Assembly: GCF_003688625.1 (NCBI RefSeq)
Contig: NZ_RCWY01000002.1
Coordinates: forward strand, 1,143,673-1,207,672
DNA from: Sphingomonas sp. PP-CE-3A-406
Lineage (GTDB): Bacteria > Pseudomonadota > Alphaproteobacteria > Sphingomonadales > Sphingomonadaceae
DNA length: 64,000 bases
Direction of reading: 5' to 3'
Shown: one piece after another, positions 7,898 through 16,708 of the stretch
Layout of the letters: each line of letters opens with the position of its first letter
How positions within the stretch are numbered: position 1 is the stretch's first letter
Translations under genes and position numbers: made by a program
Notes under the pieces: generated by a model
The model's database searches: none
Told to the model about the DNA's origin: nothing
What the model saw: the letters and a program-made list of their open reading frames with translations, nothing else

Positions 7898-9388
7898 TTG
7901 GACCGTCAGCCACTCCCACCTTCGCCTATTCGACCGCACGATGCCTCAGGGGTCGTACGCGAGGCTGTCGACGCATTTGCGTCCCGCCTCAACGAGCATG
8001 ACCCCTTTGTTGCAGCGTTCGATCATTGCATTACGCCGATGGTCGTCAGCGATCCAACCCTACCGGATAACCCGCTGGTTTACGTCAATCGTGCGTTCGA
8101 GGCTCTGACGGGGTTCTCGGCGGTCGAGGTCGTTGGCCGGAACTGCCGTTTCATGCAGGGACCGTTGACCGATCAAGCCGACGTCCGACGTATGAAGGAT
8201 GCGGTCGCTAGCCGCGAGCCGATCGATATCGACCTCCTGAATCATCGTCGTGATGGTACGCCGTTCTGGAACCGCCTCATGGTCGCGCCCGTGCATGACG
8301 CGACCGGCAGCCTACGCTACTTCGTGGCATCTCAGCTCGATGTCACGCTCGAGCGGCACGGGCTGTTGCAGTTGGAACGCGACCGCGACACGCTGAGTGC
8401 CGAGCTTGCGAAGCGCGAAGTCGCTTTGGCTGAACGAGAAGCGCGCCTGGCGCTTGCGCTCGATGCTGGCGGACTGGGCACTTGGACCATCGACCTGCCA
8501 GAATGGCGGCTTAGCTATTCGCCAAGCTGTCTTGCAAACTTTGGGAGGCCGGCCGGAGAGATATTATCGGCGGAAGGCTTGTTGGCTTGCGTGCACCCAG
8601 AGGATCGCGAACTCGTCAGATCTTCGCTGAACAGCGCTATCGAGCATGGCACGCGTTATAACGTCGAATACCGCATTCTAACCCCTGAAGGCGAGCAACG
8701 CTGGATCCATTCCCAAGGCTCGCTGCAGCGTCGCGCGGACGGCACACCGTTGGCGGTTTCGGGCTTTTCGAGCAATGTTTCAGCTCGCAAATTTGCCGAG
8801 GAGCAACGTTCGGTTCTGGCACATGAACTGACACACCGCGTGAAGAACACGCTTGCGACAGTCAGTGCCGTTGTCAGTCAGACGCTACGCGATGCTGCGT
8901 CCCTCGCTGAGGCTCGGGATGCTGTGTCGGGCCGCATCGCCAGCCTAGCGTCTGCGCACGAAGTGCTGCTCAAGGACGAGATCGAAGGCGCGGCGATCGG
9001 TGAGATCGTCGAGCGGGTGCTCGCGCCGTTCATGGACAGCAACGGTCGACGGTTTTCCGCTGTCGGCCCGACGATACGGCTGACCCCGGAAATCACACTT
9101 GCGTTGTCGATGGCGCTGCACGAGCTGGCGACCAATGCGATCAAATATGGAGCGCTCTCGGTACCGGAGGGTCAGGTGGGCATACGCTGGGACCTGAACG
9201 GCAATGCAACGGAACGCCGGCTTACCTTCTCCTGGACGGAGCAGGATGGTCCTATCGTTGCTATGCCAACACGTGTTGGATTTGGTACGAGAATGATTGA
9301 GCGCGTCCTGTCACGCCACATCCGCGGCAAGGCGGAAATTCAATATCTGCCGGAAGGTGTTCGCTTCGCAATCGAAGCGCCGATCTAA
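7898..9388 (+). CDS. LOV-PAS HWE histidine kinase
   Basis: 496 residues if read from the TTG at 7898; an in-frame TAA at 7883 rules out a longer form and no good ribosome site is visible, so the start is uncertain. A LOV domain (about 35-155) has Gly-Arg-Asn-Cys-Arg-Phe-Met-Gln with photoactive Cys83. A second PAS (about 183-300) of the PAS_3 look follows, then the HWE kinase with Leu-Thr-His-Arg-Val-Lys-Asn (His313), His-Glu-Leu-Ala-Thr-Asn-Ala and the family Trp-x-Glu (Phe-Ser-Trp-Thr-Glu). The two LOV kinases differ in architecture, so this is not a recent duplication. A receiver gene follows at 9480. Confidence 0.88.
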   Translation: MDRQPLPPSPIRPHDASGVVREAVDAFASRLNEHDPFVAAFDHCITPMVVSDPTLPDNPLVYVNRAFEALTGFSAVEVVGRNCRFMQGPLTDQADVRRMKDAVASREPIDIDLLNHRRDGTPFWNRLMVAPVHDATGSLRYFVASQLDVTLERHGLLQLERDRDTLSAELAKREVALAEREARLALALDAGGLGTWTIDLPEWRLSYSPSCLANFGRPAGEILSAEGLLACVHPEDRELVRSSLNSAIEHGTRYNVEYRILTPEGEQRWIHSQGSLQRRADGTPLAVSGFSSNVSARKFAEEQRSVLAHELTHRVKNTLATVSAVVSQTLRDAASLAEARDAVSGRIASLASAHEVLLKDEIEGAAIGEIVERVLAPFMDSNGRRFSAVGPTIRLTPEITLALSMALHELATNAIKYGALSVPEGQVGIRWDLNGNATERRLTFSWTEQDGPIVAMPTRVGFGTRMIERVLSRHIRGKAEIQYLPEGVRFAIEAPI

Positions 9389-9479
9389 GCTTTCGACCTT
9401 GTCTGACATTTATTAACCCCGTGGCGGGCCCATCGCGTGACCACATTGGTTAAGAGCTCAGCTTATCGGGATCTGTCAT

Positions 9480-9830
9480 ATGTGCCATGTGCTCGTCATC
9501 GAGGATGATTTCCTCATCGCCGATCACATCATTCAGCTGATCGAGCGGGCTGGCGGCACATCCTTTGATCAGGCTGCCTCGCAAGATGAGGCAATCGATG
9601 CCGCGAGATTGCGGCCTCCCTCCATCATCATGTCCGATGTCAATCTCTCAGGCGGTACAGGTCCTGCCGCTGTGGAAGCCATCATCTTGGAGCATGGGCC
9701 GACGCCCGTGATCTTCGTGACCGGCACGCGCGAAGCATGCCACGTAAGTCGCCCATCGATGGTTGTTCTCGACAAGCCAATCAACGAACAGGCTCTTATC
9801 GCTGCGTTCCAAAGCCTGGCGCCCGCCTGA
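9480..9830 (+). CDS. Single-domain response regulator
   Basis: 116 residues, a bare receiver: Val-Ile-Glu-Asp-Asp acidic pocket, phospho-acceptor Asp53 (Met-Ser-Asp-Val-Asn), Thr in Val-Thr-Gly-Thr and Lys in Leu-Asp-Lys-Pro. It follows the second LOV kinase after 91 bases on the same strand. Together with 6214-7778 this gives two sensor-receiver pairs in tandem. Single receivers paired with HWE kinases are typical of alphaproteobacterial light and stress signalling. Confidence 0.85.
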   Translation: MCHVLVIEDDFLIADHIIQLIERAGGTSFDQAASQDEAIDAARLRPPSIIMSDVNLSGGTGPAAVEAIILEHGPTPVIFVTGTREACHVSRPSMVVLDKPINEQALIAAFQSLAPA

Positions 9831-9967
9831 GTCAGCGATCGCCGACGGTCAGTGAAGCAGTCGCCCCATCCGCGTTACCAGTAAGACCGGGTACTTCATC
9901 AAGTTGTCTCAGGTCACCGAACCCGCCACGTTCCTTACGATATCCAACAATCACCATGGGACTGTAG

Positions 9968-10849
9968 ATGAACCTTCGTTCGATAGCCGCGCCCGGATTT
10001 GCCGTATTCTTGGGGTCGACGGTGCTGGCGAAGCCGGTGCCGATCGGGCCTGCCGCGGTGCCGTTCAGCATCGGCTCGGTGCGCGCCGTGGCCTTGCGGG
10101 ACATGATCAACCGCGTTCCGAACGACGGCAGCGTGCTCGGCAAAGAGGAAGGCCCGGCAGCTGTCGCGGACATATTGCGGAAAGCAGGTGCGCCGACCGA
10201 CGCGTTATCGCTCGGCGTCGATGCGCTGCTCGTCCGCATGCCGGGCCGTATGGTCCTCATCGACACTGGCCTTGGCCCCAAGGTTGGTGGCGTCCTGATG
10301 CAGAGCCTAGCGCTCGCTAAGGTATCGCCGGCGGACATCACCGACGTCCTGATCACACATTCACACGGTGATCATGTCGGCGGGCTGTCGAGCGCCGACG
10401 ATAAACTGGCGTTTCCCAATGCGACGATCCGTATGACGCACGCCGAATGGGCGTTCATGCAGAACCAGCCCGATAACGCGGCGCTCATCGCGACGATCAC
10501 GCCGAAGGTAACGCCATTTGATCCTGGGGCGGTGGTTATGCCAGGTATCCGGGCGGTACCGCTGTCGGGGCATACGCCCGGCCATAGCGGCTACGAGATC
10601 ACGTCAAACAGCCAAAAGCTACTCGACATGGGCGACACTGCTCATAGCGCTATCGTTTCTCTCTCCAGGCCCGAATGGATTATTGGCTACGACACCGACG
10701 GCGAGCAGGGCCGCCAGCGGCGGACGGTAGAGCTGGCCAAGTTGGCAGCGAGCGGCGAACATGTGTTCAGCCCACACTTTCCGTTCCCAGGGCTCGGCCA
10801 GATCGTCAAGGCCGGCACTGCTTATCGCTGGCAACCGGTGAAACGCTGA
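9968..10849 (+). CDS. MBL-fold metallo-hydrolase, exported
   Basis: 293 residues. The N-terminal 21 look like a signal peptide. The metal motif Thr-His-Ser-His-Gly-Asp-His-Val-Gly-Gly (HxHxDH) is near residue 136, with a further His in Leu-Ser-Gly-His-Thr-Pro-Gly-His, an Asp in Met-Gly-Asp-Thr and a C-terminal Ser-Pro-His-Phe-Pro-Phe. The layout matches the lactonase-like group of metallo-beta-lactamase-fold enzymes, but the substrate cannot be told from sequence. It sits alone between the receiver gene and an SDR gene. Confidence 0.85.
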   Translation: MNLRSIAAPGFAVFLGSTVLAKPVPIGPAAVPFSIGSVRAVALRDMINRVPNDGSVLGKEEGPAAVADILRKAGAPTDALSLGVDALLVRMPGRMVLIDTGLGPKVGGVLMQSLALAKVSPADITDVLITHSHGDHVGGLSSADDKLAFPNATIRMTHAEWAFMQNQPDNAALIATITPKVTPFDPGAVVMPGIRAVPLSGHTPGHSGYEITSNSQKLLDMGDTAHSAIVSLSRPEWIIGYDTDGEQGRQRRTVELAKLAASGEHVFSPHFPFPGLGQIVKAGTAYRWQPVKR

Positions 10850-10939
10850 CACCGACGGGATGCCATCGTCACGTGCGGCCGCCCGGCACGTTATCCCTCC
10901 TGAGCCGTTTGCTGCTGATATCCACCAGCAGGAACCAGT

Positions 10940-11815
10940 ATGACCGACGATCCGCGTACCAGCCAGCCGACAAGTTTTCCTGGTGAACCGCAGCAGCAAA
11001 GACCCGGCCTGACGGCGAAGATGCGAACCAAGCCCGATCACGGCGAGGAGAGCTACGTCGGCAAGGGCCTGCTGAAGGGCAAGGTGGCGCTGATAACCGG
11101 AGGGGACTCAGGTATCGGCCGGGCAGTGGCGATTGCTTATGCCCGTGAGGGAGCCGACGTTGCGATCTCCTACCTTGCCGACGAGCAAGCCGACGCCAAA
11201 GAGACACTGACGTGGGTAGAAAAGGCGGGGCAACGTTGTGTTTTGCTTCCGGGCGATCTTCGCGACCGGGATCACTGCATAACCCTGGTTGAGCGTACGA
11301 TCGCGGAACTCGGTGGCATCAATGTGCTCGTCAACAACGCTGCCGCTCAGACAATGAACGAGGCCCTTGATAGCATCGACGACGACGAGATGCAGGCCGC
11401 GTTCGCCGCTAACGTCTTTGCCATGATCCGTTTGGCCAAGGCAGCAGCGCCGCACATGAAGCCGGGTTCGGCGATCATCAACACGACCAGCGAACAGGCA
11501 AAGGTCGCTGGCAAGAACATGATTGTCTACGCCGCAACCAAGGGCGCTATCTCTAGCCTGACGGTGGGCCTGTCCAACCTTCTATCCGGCGAAGGCATTC
11601 GCGTGAACGCGGTGGCGCCAGGCCCGATCTGGACGCCAATCCAGCCGATCGCCAAGTCACCGGAGGAACTGGAAACGCTCGGTCAGAACACGCCGCTCGG
11701 CCGCGCTGGACAGCCGGGCGAACTCGCTCCCGCCTATGTGATGCTCGCGTCGGCGGAGGGGAGCTACATGTCCGGTAATGTCGTGGCCGTGACCGGCGGG
11801 GTTCCAATTTCCTGA
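10940..11815 (+). CDS. SDR family oxidoreductase (stress-protein-39/YghA-like)
   Basis: 291 residues. After a ~45-residue polar N-terminal extension comes the Rossmann motif Thr-Gly-Gly-Asp-Ser-Gly-Ile-Gly-Arg, then Asn-Asn-Ala-Ala, a Ser-rich strand, and the catalytic Tyr-x3-Lys in Val-Tyr-Ala-Ala-Thr-Lys-Gly. The extension plus the Gly-Asp-Ser variant of the glycine motif are characteristic of the YghA/GSP39 subgroup, often linked to general stress. It likely uses NAD(P)H to reduce a carbonyl. Confidence 0.88.
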   Translation: MTDDPRTSQPTSFPGEPQQQRPGLTAKMRTKPDHGEESYVGKGLLKGKVALITGGDSGIGRAVAIAYAREGADVAISYLADEQADAKETLTWVEKAGQRCVLLPGDLRDRDHCITLVERTIAELGGINVLVNNAAAQTMNEALDSIDDDEMQAAFAANVFAMIRLAKAAAPHMKPGSAIINTTSEQAKVAGKNMIVYAATKGAISSLTVGLSNLLSGEGIRVNAVAPGPIWTPIQPIAKSPEELETLGQNTPLGRAGQPGELAPAYVMLASAEGSYMSGNVVAVTGGVPIS

Positions 11816-12163
11816 TTCTGATGGCTAAACCTCAGCCGGCTGCACGTCCGCAGTCAGCTGAGGTGGCCATAGGATCTATAGTGCACCAAGGCTTGCAGGA
11901 CACCACGATTGGGCCAGCGTCAGCCGCTATTACCAGAGCAGAGGGGTCGGTGATCCCGCTTGCCCAAGCTAGCAGGCCCAGAACCGGTTCTAAGCACGCT
12001 TGTTGTAGCAGACGGTTTCCGAGCGCGAACCATCTTACTTGGCGAACTCGGTAATCGTTGATGCAAAGCACCTTTGCAGTCGAGGATGCTGACCGAGAAA
12101 GAATTTCCACGGCACCGGATGTCGATTTGCATCGTTCACTCCGGAATTTTGGAGATTTGGCAC
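11816..12163. other. Intergenic region before the Rieske/FAD operon
   Basis: About 350 bases without a supportable gene. It has a short inverted repeat (CCTCAGC at 11830-11836 with GCTGAGG at 11857-11863) just after the SDR gene, without a T tract, so it is a weak terminator candidate at best. The 3' part should carry the promoter of the operon starting at 12164. Confidence 0.5.
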
Positions 12164-13678
12164 ATGGCAACGATCGATCTCGGCAAGGGCATGCCCGCAG
12201 CGGACCTGCACGACGACAAACCGGTCGCAGGATCATTCGGCAGCGAGGACGTCATTCTGGTCCGGCATCGCGGCAAGGTCTGCGCGTTCGCTGGCAAATG
12301 CACCCATCAGGGCGCACCGCTGGAAACCGGCCTCGTGATCGACGGGACAGTGCGCTGCCCGTGGCACCACGCGCGCTTTTCGCTCAATGACGGCGAGGCT
12401 GTCGCCGCCCCTGCGTTCGCGCCGCTCGACAAGTTCACCGTCGTCGAGAAGGACGGCGTCGTCACCGTTACCGGCAAGGAGGAGCAGACGCGGGCCACCC
12501 CGTCGACCCGGTCGATCGGCAAGGTCGTCATCGTCGGCGGCGGTGCGGCGGGGCACGCCTGCGCCGACATGCTCGCACGCTCGGGTCTCGGCGGCGACGT
12601 CACGATCCTGTCCGACGACGCCGATGCGCCCTATGACCGGACCGCGGTTTCGAAGGACTATCTCGCGGGCGATGCCGAGCGCGACGATACCGCACTCCCC
12701 GAACCCGGCCTGGGTCGCGGTCCTGCGCCGAACGTCCGGACCGGCGTTGCTGTCACGTCGATCGACGTCGAAGGTCACGCTGTCGTCACCGACGATCAGG
12801 ACCACGTCCCCTACGACATCCTCGTCCTCGCCACCGGCGCGATGCCGGTCACGCCGGACTCGTTGAAGTCCGCGAAAAACGTCTTCGTCCTGCGCACACT
12901 CGCCGACGCCGATGCACTGAAAGCCGCAGCGAAAGATGCGAGGCGCGCGATCGTGCTGGGCGCAAGTTTCATCGGGCTCGAGGCCGCCGCATCGCTGACC
13001 CAAGCCGGGCTCAACGTCGCCGTGGTCGCCAGGGACAGCGTGCCGCTCGCCAAGGTCGCAGGACCCGAAGTCGGTGCGTTCGTGCAGGCATTGCACGAGA
13101 GTAAAGGCGTCACCTTTCACCTCGACCGCGGCCTCAAGCAGTTCGACGGTCACACCGCGACGCTCGACGACGGCACCACGCTAGAAGGCGACCTGCTCGT
13201 CATAGGTGTTGGTGTCGAACCGCGTATCGACCTCGCCAAGGCGGCCGGGCTGAGGCTCGCCGACAAGGACGCAGGAGGAGGCGGCGTCGCCGTCGATGCG
13301 CAGCTCCGGACGTCGGCCACCGGGATCTACGCGATCGGCGACATCGCGAGCTATCCCGACCCTCGGCTCGGCCACCCGATCCGCGTCGAGCACTGGGTCC
13401 ATGCGCAACGCCAGGGCCAATGGCTCGCCCGTTCGCTGCTCGGCGCGGTGACCGGCGGCTATGGCGACACGCCGTTCTTCTGGACCGGGCAGTACGACGC
13501 CAGCCTTCATTATGTCGGCCACGTCGCCAAGCCCGACGATCGCCGGATCGAAGGCGACGTCGAGGCAGGCGACTTCGCGGTATTCCTGAAGGAAGACGGC
13601 AAGGAGCAGGCCGTGATGACCTGCGGCGACCGCGACGAGATCGCGCTTGAAAAGGAGGCCGCATGGGACGCCGCATGA
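12164..13678 (+). CDS. FAD/NAD(P)H reductase with N-terminal Rieske domain
   Basis: 504 residues from the ATG preceded by GGAG; earlier in-frame starts add residues unlike the family. Residues about 1-100 form a Rieske 2Fe-2S domain with Cys-Thr-His-Gln-Gly-Ala and Cys-Pro-Trp-His-His. A pyridine nucleotide-disulphide-type reductase follows: Val-Gly-Gly-Gly-Ala-Ala-Gly for FAD, Leu-Gly-Ala-Ser-Phe-Ile-Gly-Leu-Glu for NAD(P)H, and Ala-Ile-Gly-Asp-Ile near the end. The build equals AIF-like (AIFM3) reductases. It is the first gene of an overlapping three-gene operon with the GMC oxidoreductase, so it may move electrons to or from that enzyme. Confidence 0.9.
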   Translation: MATIDLGKGMPAADLHDDKPVAGSFGSEDVILVRHRGKVCAFAGKCTHQGAPLETGLVIDGTVRCPWHHARFSLNDGEAVAAPAFAPLDKFTVVEKDGVVTVTGKEEQTRATPSTRSIGKVVIVGGGAAGHACADMLARSGLGGDVTILSDDADAPYDRTAVSKDYLAGDAERDDTALPEPGLGRGPAPNVRTGVAVTSIDVEGHAVVTDDQDHVPYDILVLATGAMPVTPDSLKSAKNVFVLRTLADADALKAAAKDARRAIVLGASFIGLEAAASLTQAGLNVAVVARDSVPLAKVAGPEVGAFVQALHESKGVTFHLDRGLKQFDGHTATLDDGTTLEGDLLVIGVGVEPRIDLAKAAGLRLADKDAGGGGVAVDAQLRTSATGIYAIGDIASYPDPRLGHPIRVEHWVHAQRQGQWLARSLLGAVTGGYGDTPFFWTGQYDASLHYVGHVAKPDDRRIEGDVEAGDFAVFLKEDGKEQAVMTCGDRDEIALEKEAAWDAA

Positions 13679-15006
13679 CGCGCCCAACGTTGTTCTTCCT
13701 GCACGCGCTGGGCGGCAGCGCCCGATCGTGGGACGCGGTGATCGCGCAGCTCGGCGAGTTCGACTGCCGACCGCTCGACCTGCCCGGTTTCGGCGCCGCG
13801 TCGGACGCGACGGGGTTCTCGGTCGAGGCGATGGCCGACACCATCGCTGCGCAGATCCGCGCGCACGATGCCGACCGCTGGATGCTCGTTGGCCACAGCA
13901 TGGGCGGCAAGATCGCGACCATTCTAGCGCATCGATCGGAAGAAGGACGTCTCGCCGGACTGGTCGGCGTCGTCCTGACGGCCGCGTCGCCCCCCTCGCC
14001 CGAGCCGATCGACGACGACCGCCGTGCGACGATGATCGGCTGGGTGAAGCAGGGCCCGGTCGGTGCCGACGATGCGCGCGAATTCGTCGACCAAAACATC
14101 GCCGCCCGGCTACCGCCGGCCATCTATGAGGCCGCAGTCGCCGATGTGCAGCGTGCCGCGCCCCAGGCATGGCGCGCCTGGCTCGAACAGGGCAGCCGCG
14201 AGGACTGGTCGGATCAGGTCGGCACGCTCGCCACACCGGCCGTCATCGTTGCCGGTGCCAAGGACGGCGATCTCGGTGAGGCGAACCAGCGCAAGCTCAA
14301 CATGCCGCATTACGCCCACGCTCGGTTCGAGAGCATCGCGGGTGCCGCGCATCTCCTCCCGCTCGAACAGCCCGAGAGCGTCGCCCGCCTGATCCGCGAC
14401 CATGCGGGCGCGGTCGGCGCGGCAAGCGTCCCCGCCGACTATGCCCGCCTGATCGCCTCCGATCGCGTCAGCGCCCGCACCCGTGCAACGCTCGCCGAAC
14501 GCGCGATCGCCGACGACCCCGATTATCAGCCCAAGGTCGTGACGATGCAGCAGCTCGAAACTCTGCGCGCGCTCGTCGACCGCGTTATCCCGCAGCACGG
14601 AATCGACCTCGCCGCCCGCATCGACACGCAACTCGCAACCGGCGAAGGCGATGGCTGGCGGTTCGCCGTGCTGCCCGTCGACGCCGACGCCTATCGCGCC
14701 GGTCTCGACACGCTCGACGCGCTGACGGATGGGGCATTCGCCAAGCTCGAAGGCGCAGACCGCGACGCCCTGCTCCATAAGATCGAGGCCGCCGACTGGT
14801 CCGCCGCGGCTCCGCTCACGCCCGAGCAGATGAGTTTGTGGTTCGAGGACGTCCGCGCCGATGCCGTCCGCCTGTGGCTCGCACATCCGGCGACAATGGC
14901 GCGGGTCGGCTATGACGGCTTTGCTACCGGCGGGGATGGCATCCGCAAGCAGGGCTATGCGCTGACCGCCGCCGACGAACGCGAAGGCTGGGAGCCCGCA
15001 CGATGA
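13675..15006 (+). CDS. Alpha/beta hydrolase fused to a gluconate-dehydrogenase subunit-3-like domain
   Basis: 443 residues from the ATG that overlaps the previous stop (ATGA); an ATG 12 bases earlier is possible. The N-terminal half is an alpha/beta hydrolase: oxyanion His-Ala-Leu-Gly-Gly, nucleophile Ser in Gly-His-Ser-Met-Gly-Gly, late His in Ala-Ala-His-Leu-Leu-Pro. From about residue 285 the sequence changes to a helical domain with Leu-Arg-Ala-Leu-Val-Asp-Arg-Val-Ile-Pro and a C-terminal Val-Arg-Leu-Trp-Leu-Ala-His-Pro, as in gluconate 2-dehydrogenase subunit 3. That subunit normally is a separate small exported partner. The next gene overlaps by four bases. Confidence 0.82.
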   Translation: MTRPTLFFLHALGGSARSWDAVIAQLGEFDCRPLDLPGFGAASDATGFSVEAMADTIAAQIRAHDADRWMLVGHSMGGKIATILAHRSEEGRLAGLVGVVLTAASPPSPEPIDDDRRATMIGWVKQGPVGADDAREFVDQNIAARLPPAIYEAAVADVQRAAPQAWRAWLEQGSREDWSDQVGTLATPAVIVAGAKDGDLGEANQRKLNMPHYAHARFESIAGAAHLLPLEQPESVARLIRDHAGAVGAASVPADYARLIASDRVSARTRATLAERAIADDPDYQPKVVTMQQLETLRALVDRVIPQHGIDLAARIDTQLATGEGDGWRFAVLPVDADAYRAGLDTLDALTDGAFAKLEGADRDALLHKIEAADWSAAAPLTPEQMSLWFEDVRADAVRLWLAHPATMARVGYDGFATGGDGIRKQGYALTAADEREGWEPAR

Positions 15007-16550
15007 ACCTCGACCAGATGCGCGCGTATGCCGAGACCGATATTGTCGATGTCGTGGTGATCGGCACCGGTGCCGGCGGCGCACCGTTGCTGGCCCGCCT
15101 CGCCAAGGCCGGGCTAAAGGTGGTCGCGCTCGAAGCCGGCCCCAACGGCGAACCCCAACGGCACACGCCGGATGAACTCGCGGCGAGCGACATCTACTGG
15201 ATCGACGAGAGGCTGAGCGACGGCGCAATGCCGCAGGCGTTCGGCGGCAACAACAGCGGCACCGGCGTTGGCGGGTCGACACTGCACTGGGGCGCGTTCT
15301 GCCCTCGTCCCGATCCGCGCGATCTGCGCCTAAAGACGCTGACCGGCCAAGGCGAGGACTGGCCAATCGAGCACGCCGAGCTGATCCGCTACATCGAACA
15401 GGTCGAGGCGTTCATTGGCGTCTCGGGCCCCGCCAATTACCCGTGGGACGCGGCCCGCCGCTATCAACTGCCTGCGGTCAAGCGCAATGCGCCCGCCGAT
15501 GCGATGGCGGCGGGGTGCGCCGCGGTCGGCATCACCGCGACCGACGCCCCCGCTGCGCTGGTCTCGCGCGACTGGCGGCAGGAAGGCTGCGGGTTGCGTC
15601 AGGCCTGCGTCAATTGCGGCGCCTGCCATCAGGGGTGCCGCAACGGCGCGAAGGCGTCGATGGATACCACCTATCTCCCGCTCGCGGTCGCCGCCGGCGC
15701 CGAGATCCGCCCCGGCTGCCGGATGACCGGGGTCGAGCGCGACGCCGCCGGCCGGATTGTCGCGGTGATCTATCGCCACGGCCAGCAGGAGCATCGTCAG
15801 CGGTGCGCGGCGGTGGTGCTCAGCGCAGGCGGCGTCGAGACCCCGCGCCTGCTGCTCCACATGGGGATCGGCAATGCGAGCGGTCAGGTCGGCCGCAACT
15901 TCATGGCGCATGTCGCGACACAGGTCTGGGGTCGATTCGATGCCGAGATGCGCTGCAACCGCGGCTATCCCTCGTCGCTGATCAGCGAGGACATGCTGCG
16001 CCCCGACGGTGCCGATTTCGTGGGCGGCTACCTTATGCAGAGCCTCGGCGTTCAGCCCGTCACGCTGGCGACGTCGTTCGCGCGCAGTGGCGGGCGCTGG
16101 GGCCAGGGGCTGGTCGACGTGATGGACAAATATCTTAACTTGGCAGGGATCGGTATCAATGGCGAGTGCCTGCCGAGCGACGACAACCGGCTTGTGCTCG
16201 CCGACGAGACCGATGCGTTCGGCGTCCCCAAGGCGCGCGTGACGTTCGGTTACGGCGCCAACGAACAGGCGATCGACACACATGCAGTGGCGACGATGAC
16301 CGCGATCTGGCAGGCGGCCGGCGCGCATGACATCGTCACCCTGCCGCGCGCCGCGCATACCATCGGCACCTGCCGGATGGGCGAGAGCGGCGACACCGCG
16401 GTCGTCGATCCGTGGGGTCACAGCTTCGCGATCGACAATCTGTGGATCTGCGACAATTCGGTCTTCCCGAGCTCACTCGCCGCCAACCCTGCGCTGACGA
16501 TCATGGCGCTGAGCCTGCGCACCGCGGATCGGATACTCGGGAGCGATTGA
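15003..16550 (+). CDS. GMC family FAD oxidoreductase (gluconate/glucose dehydrogenase large-subunit-like)
   Basis: 515 residues. FAD motif Gly-Thr-Gly-Ala-Gly-Gly at 22-27, a second Gly-rich motif (Gly-Thr-Gly-Val-Gly-Gly-Ser), and the C-terminal GMC block with His in Ala-His-Thr-Ile-Gly-Thr-Cys and Asn in Ala-Ala-Asn-Pro-Ala. A Cys-Val-Asn-Cys-Gly-Ala-Cys-His-Gln-Gly-Cys cluster mid-sequence could hold the Fe-S centre known in FAD-glucose dehydrogenases. It likely oxidises a sugar or polyol. No signal peptide is visible, which is unusual if it relies on a periplasmic subunit-3 partner. Last gene of the operon. Confidence 0.88.
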   Translation: MNLDQMRAYAETDIVDVVVIGTGAGGAPLLARLAKAGLKVVALEAGPNGEPQRHTPDELAASDIYWIDERLSDGAMPQAFGGNNSGTGVGGSTLHWGAFCPRPDPRDLRLKTLTGQGEDWPIEHAELIRYIEQVEAFIGVSGPANYPWDAARRYQLPAVKRNAPADAMAAGCAAVGITATDAPAALVSRDWRQEGCGLRQACVNCGACHQGCRNGAKASMDTTYLPLAVAAGAEIRPGCRMTGVERDAAGRIVAVIYRHGQQEHRQRCAAVVLSAGGVETPRLLLHMGIGNASGQVGRNFMAHVATQVWGRFDAEMRCNRGYPSSLISEDMLRPDGADFVGGYLMQSLGVQPVTLATSFARSGGRWGQGLVDVMDKYLNLAGIGINGECLPSDDNRLVLADETDAFGVPKARVTFGYGANEQAIDTHAVATMTAIWQAAGAHDIVTLPRAAHTIGTCRMGESGDTAVVDPWGHSFAIDNLWICDNSVFPSSLAANPALTIMALSLRTADRILGSD

Positions 16551-16708
16551 GAATGGCGAGTACGGCAGGACCCACTACCGGTCATTCGGTGGCACTCGGA
16601 CCTATCGTAAAAGCAGCCGCTCGTTCATCGCAATGAGGACGCAGGCGGCTGACCTCAGGAAAGCGTTAGCCTACGAAGCAAGAAAAAGCAGGCTTAGGAC
16701 AGGCAACG

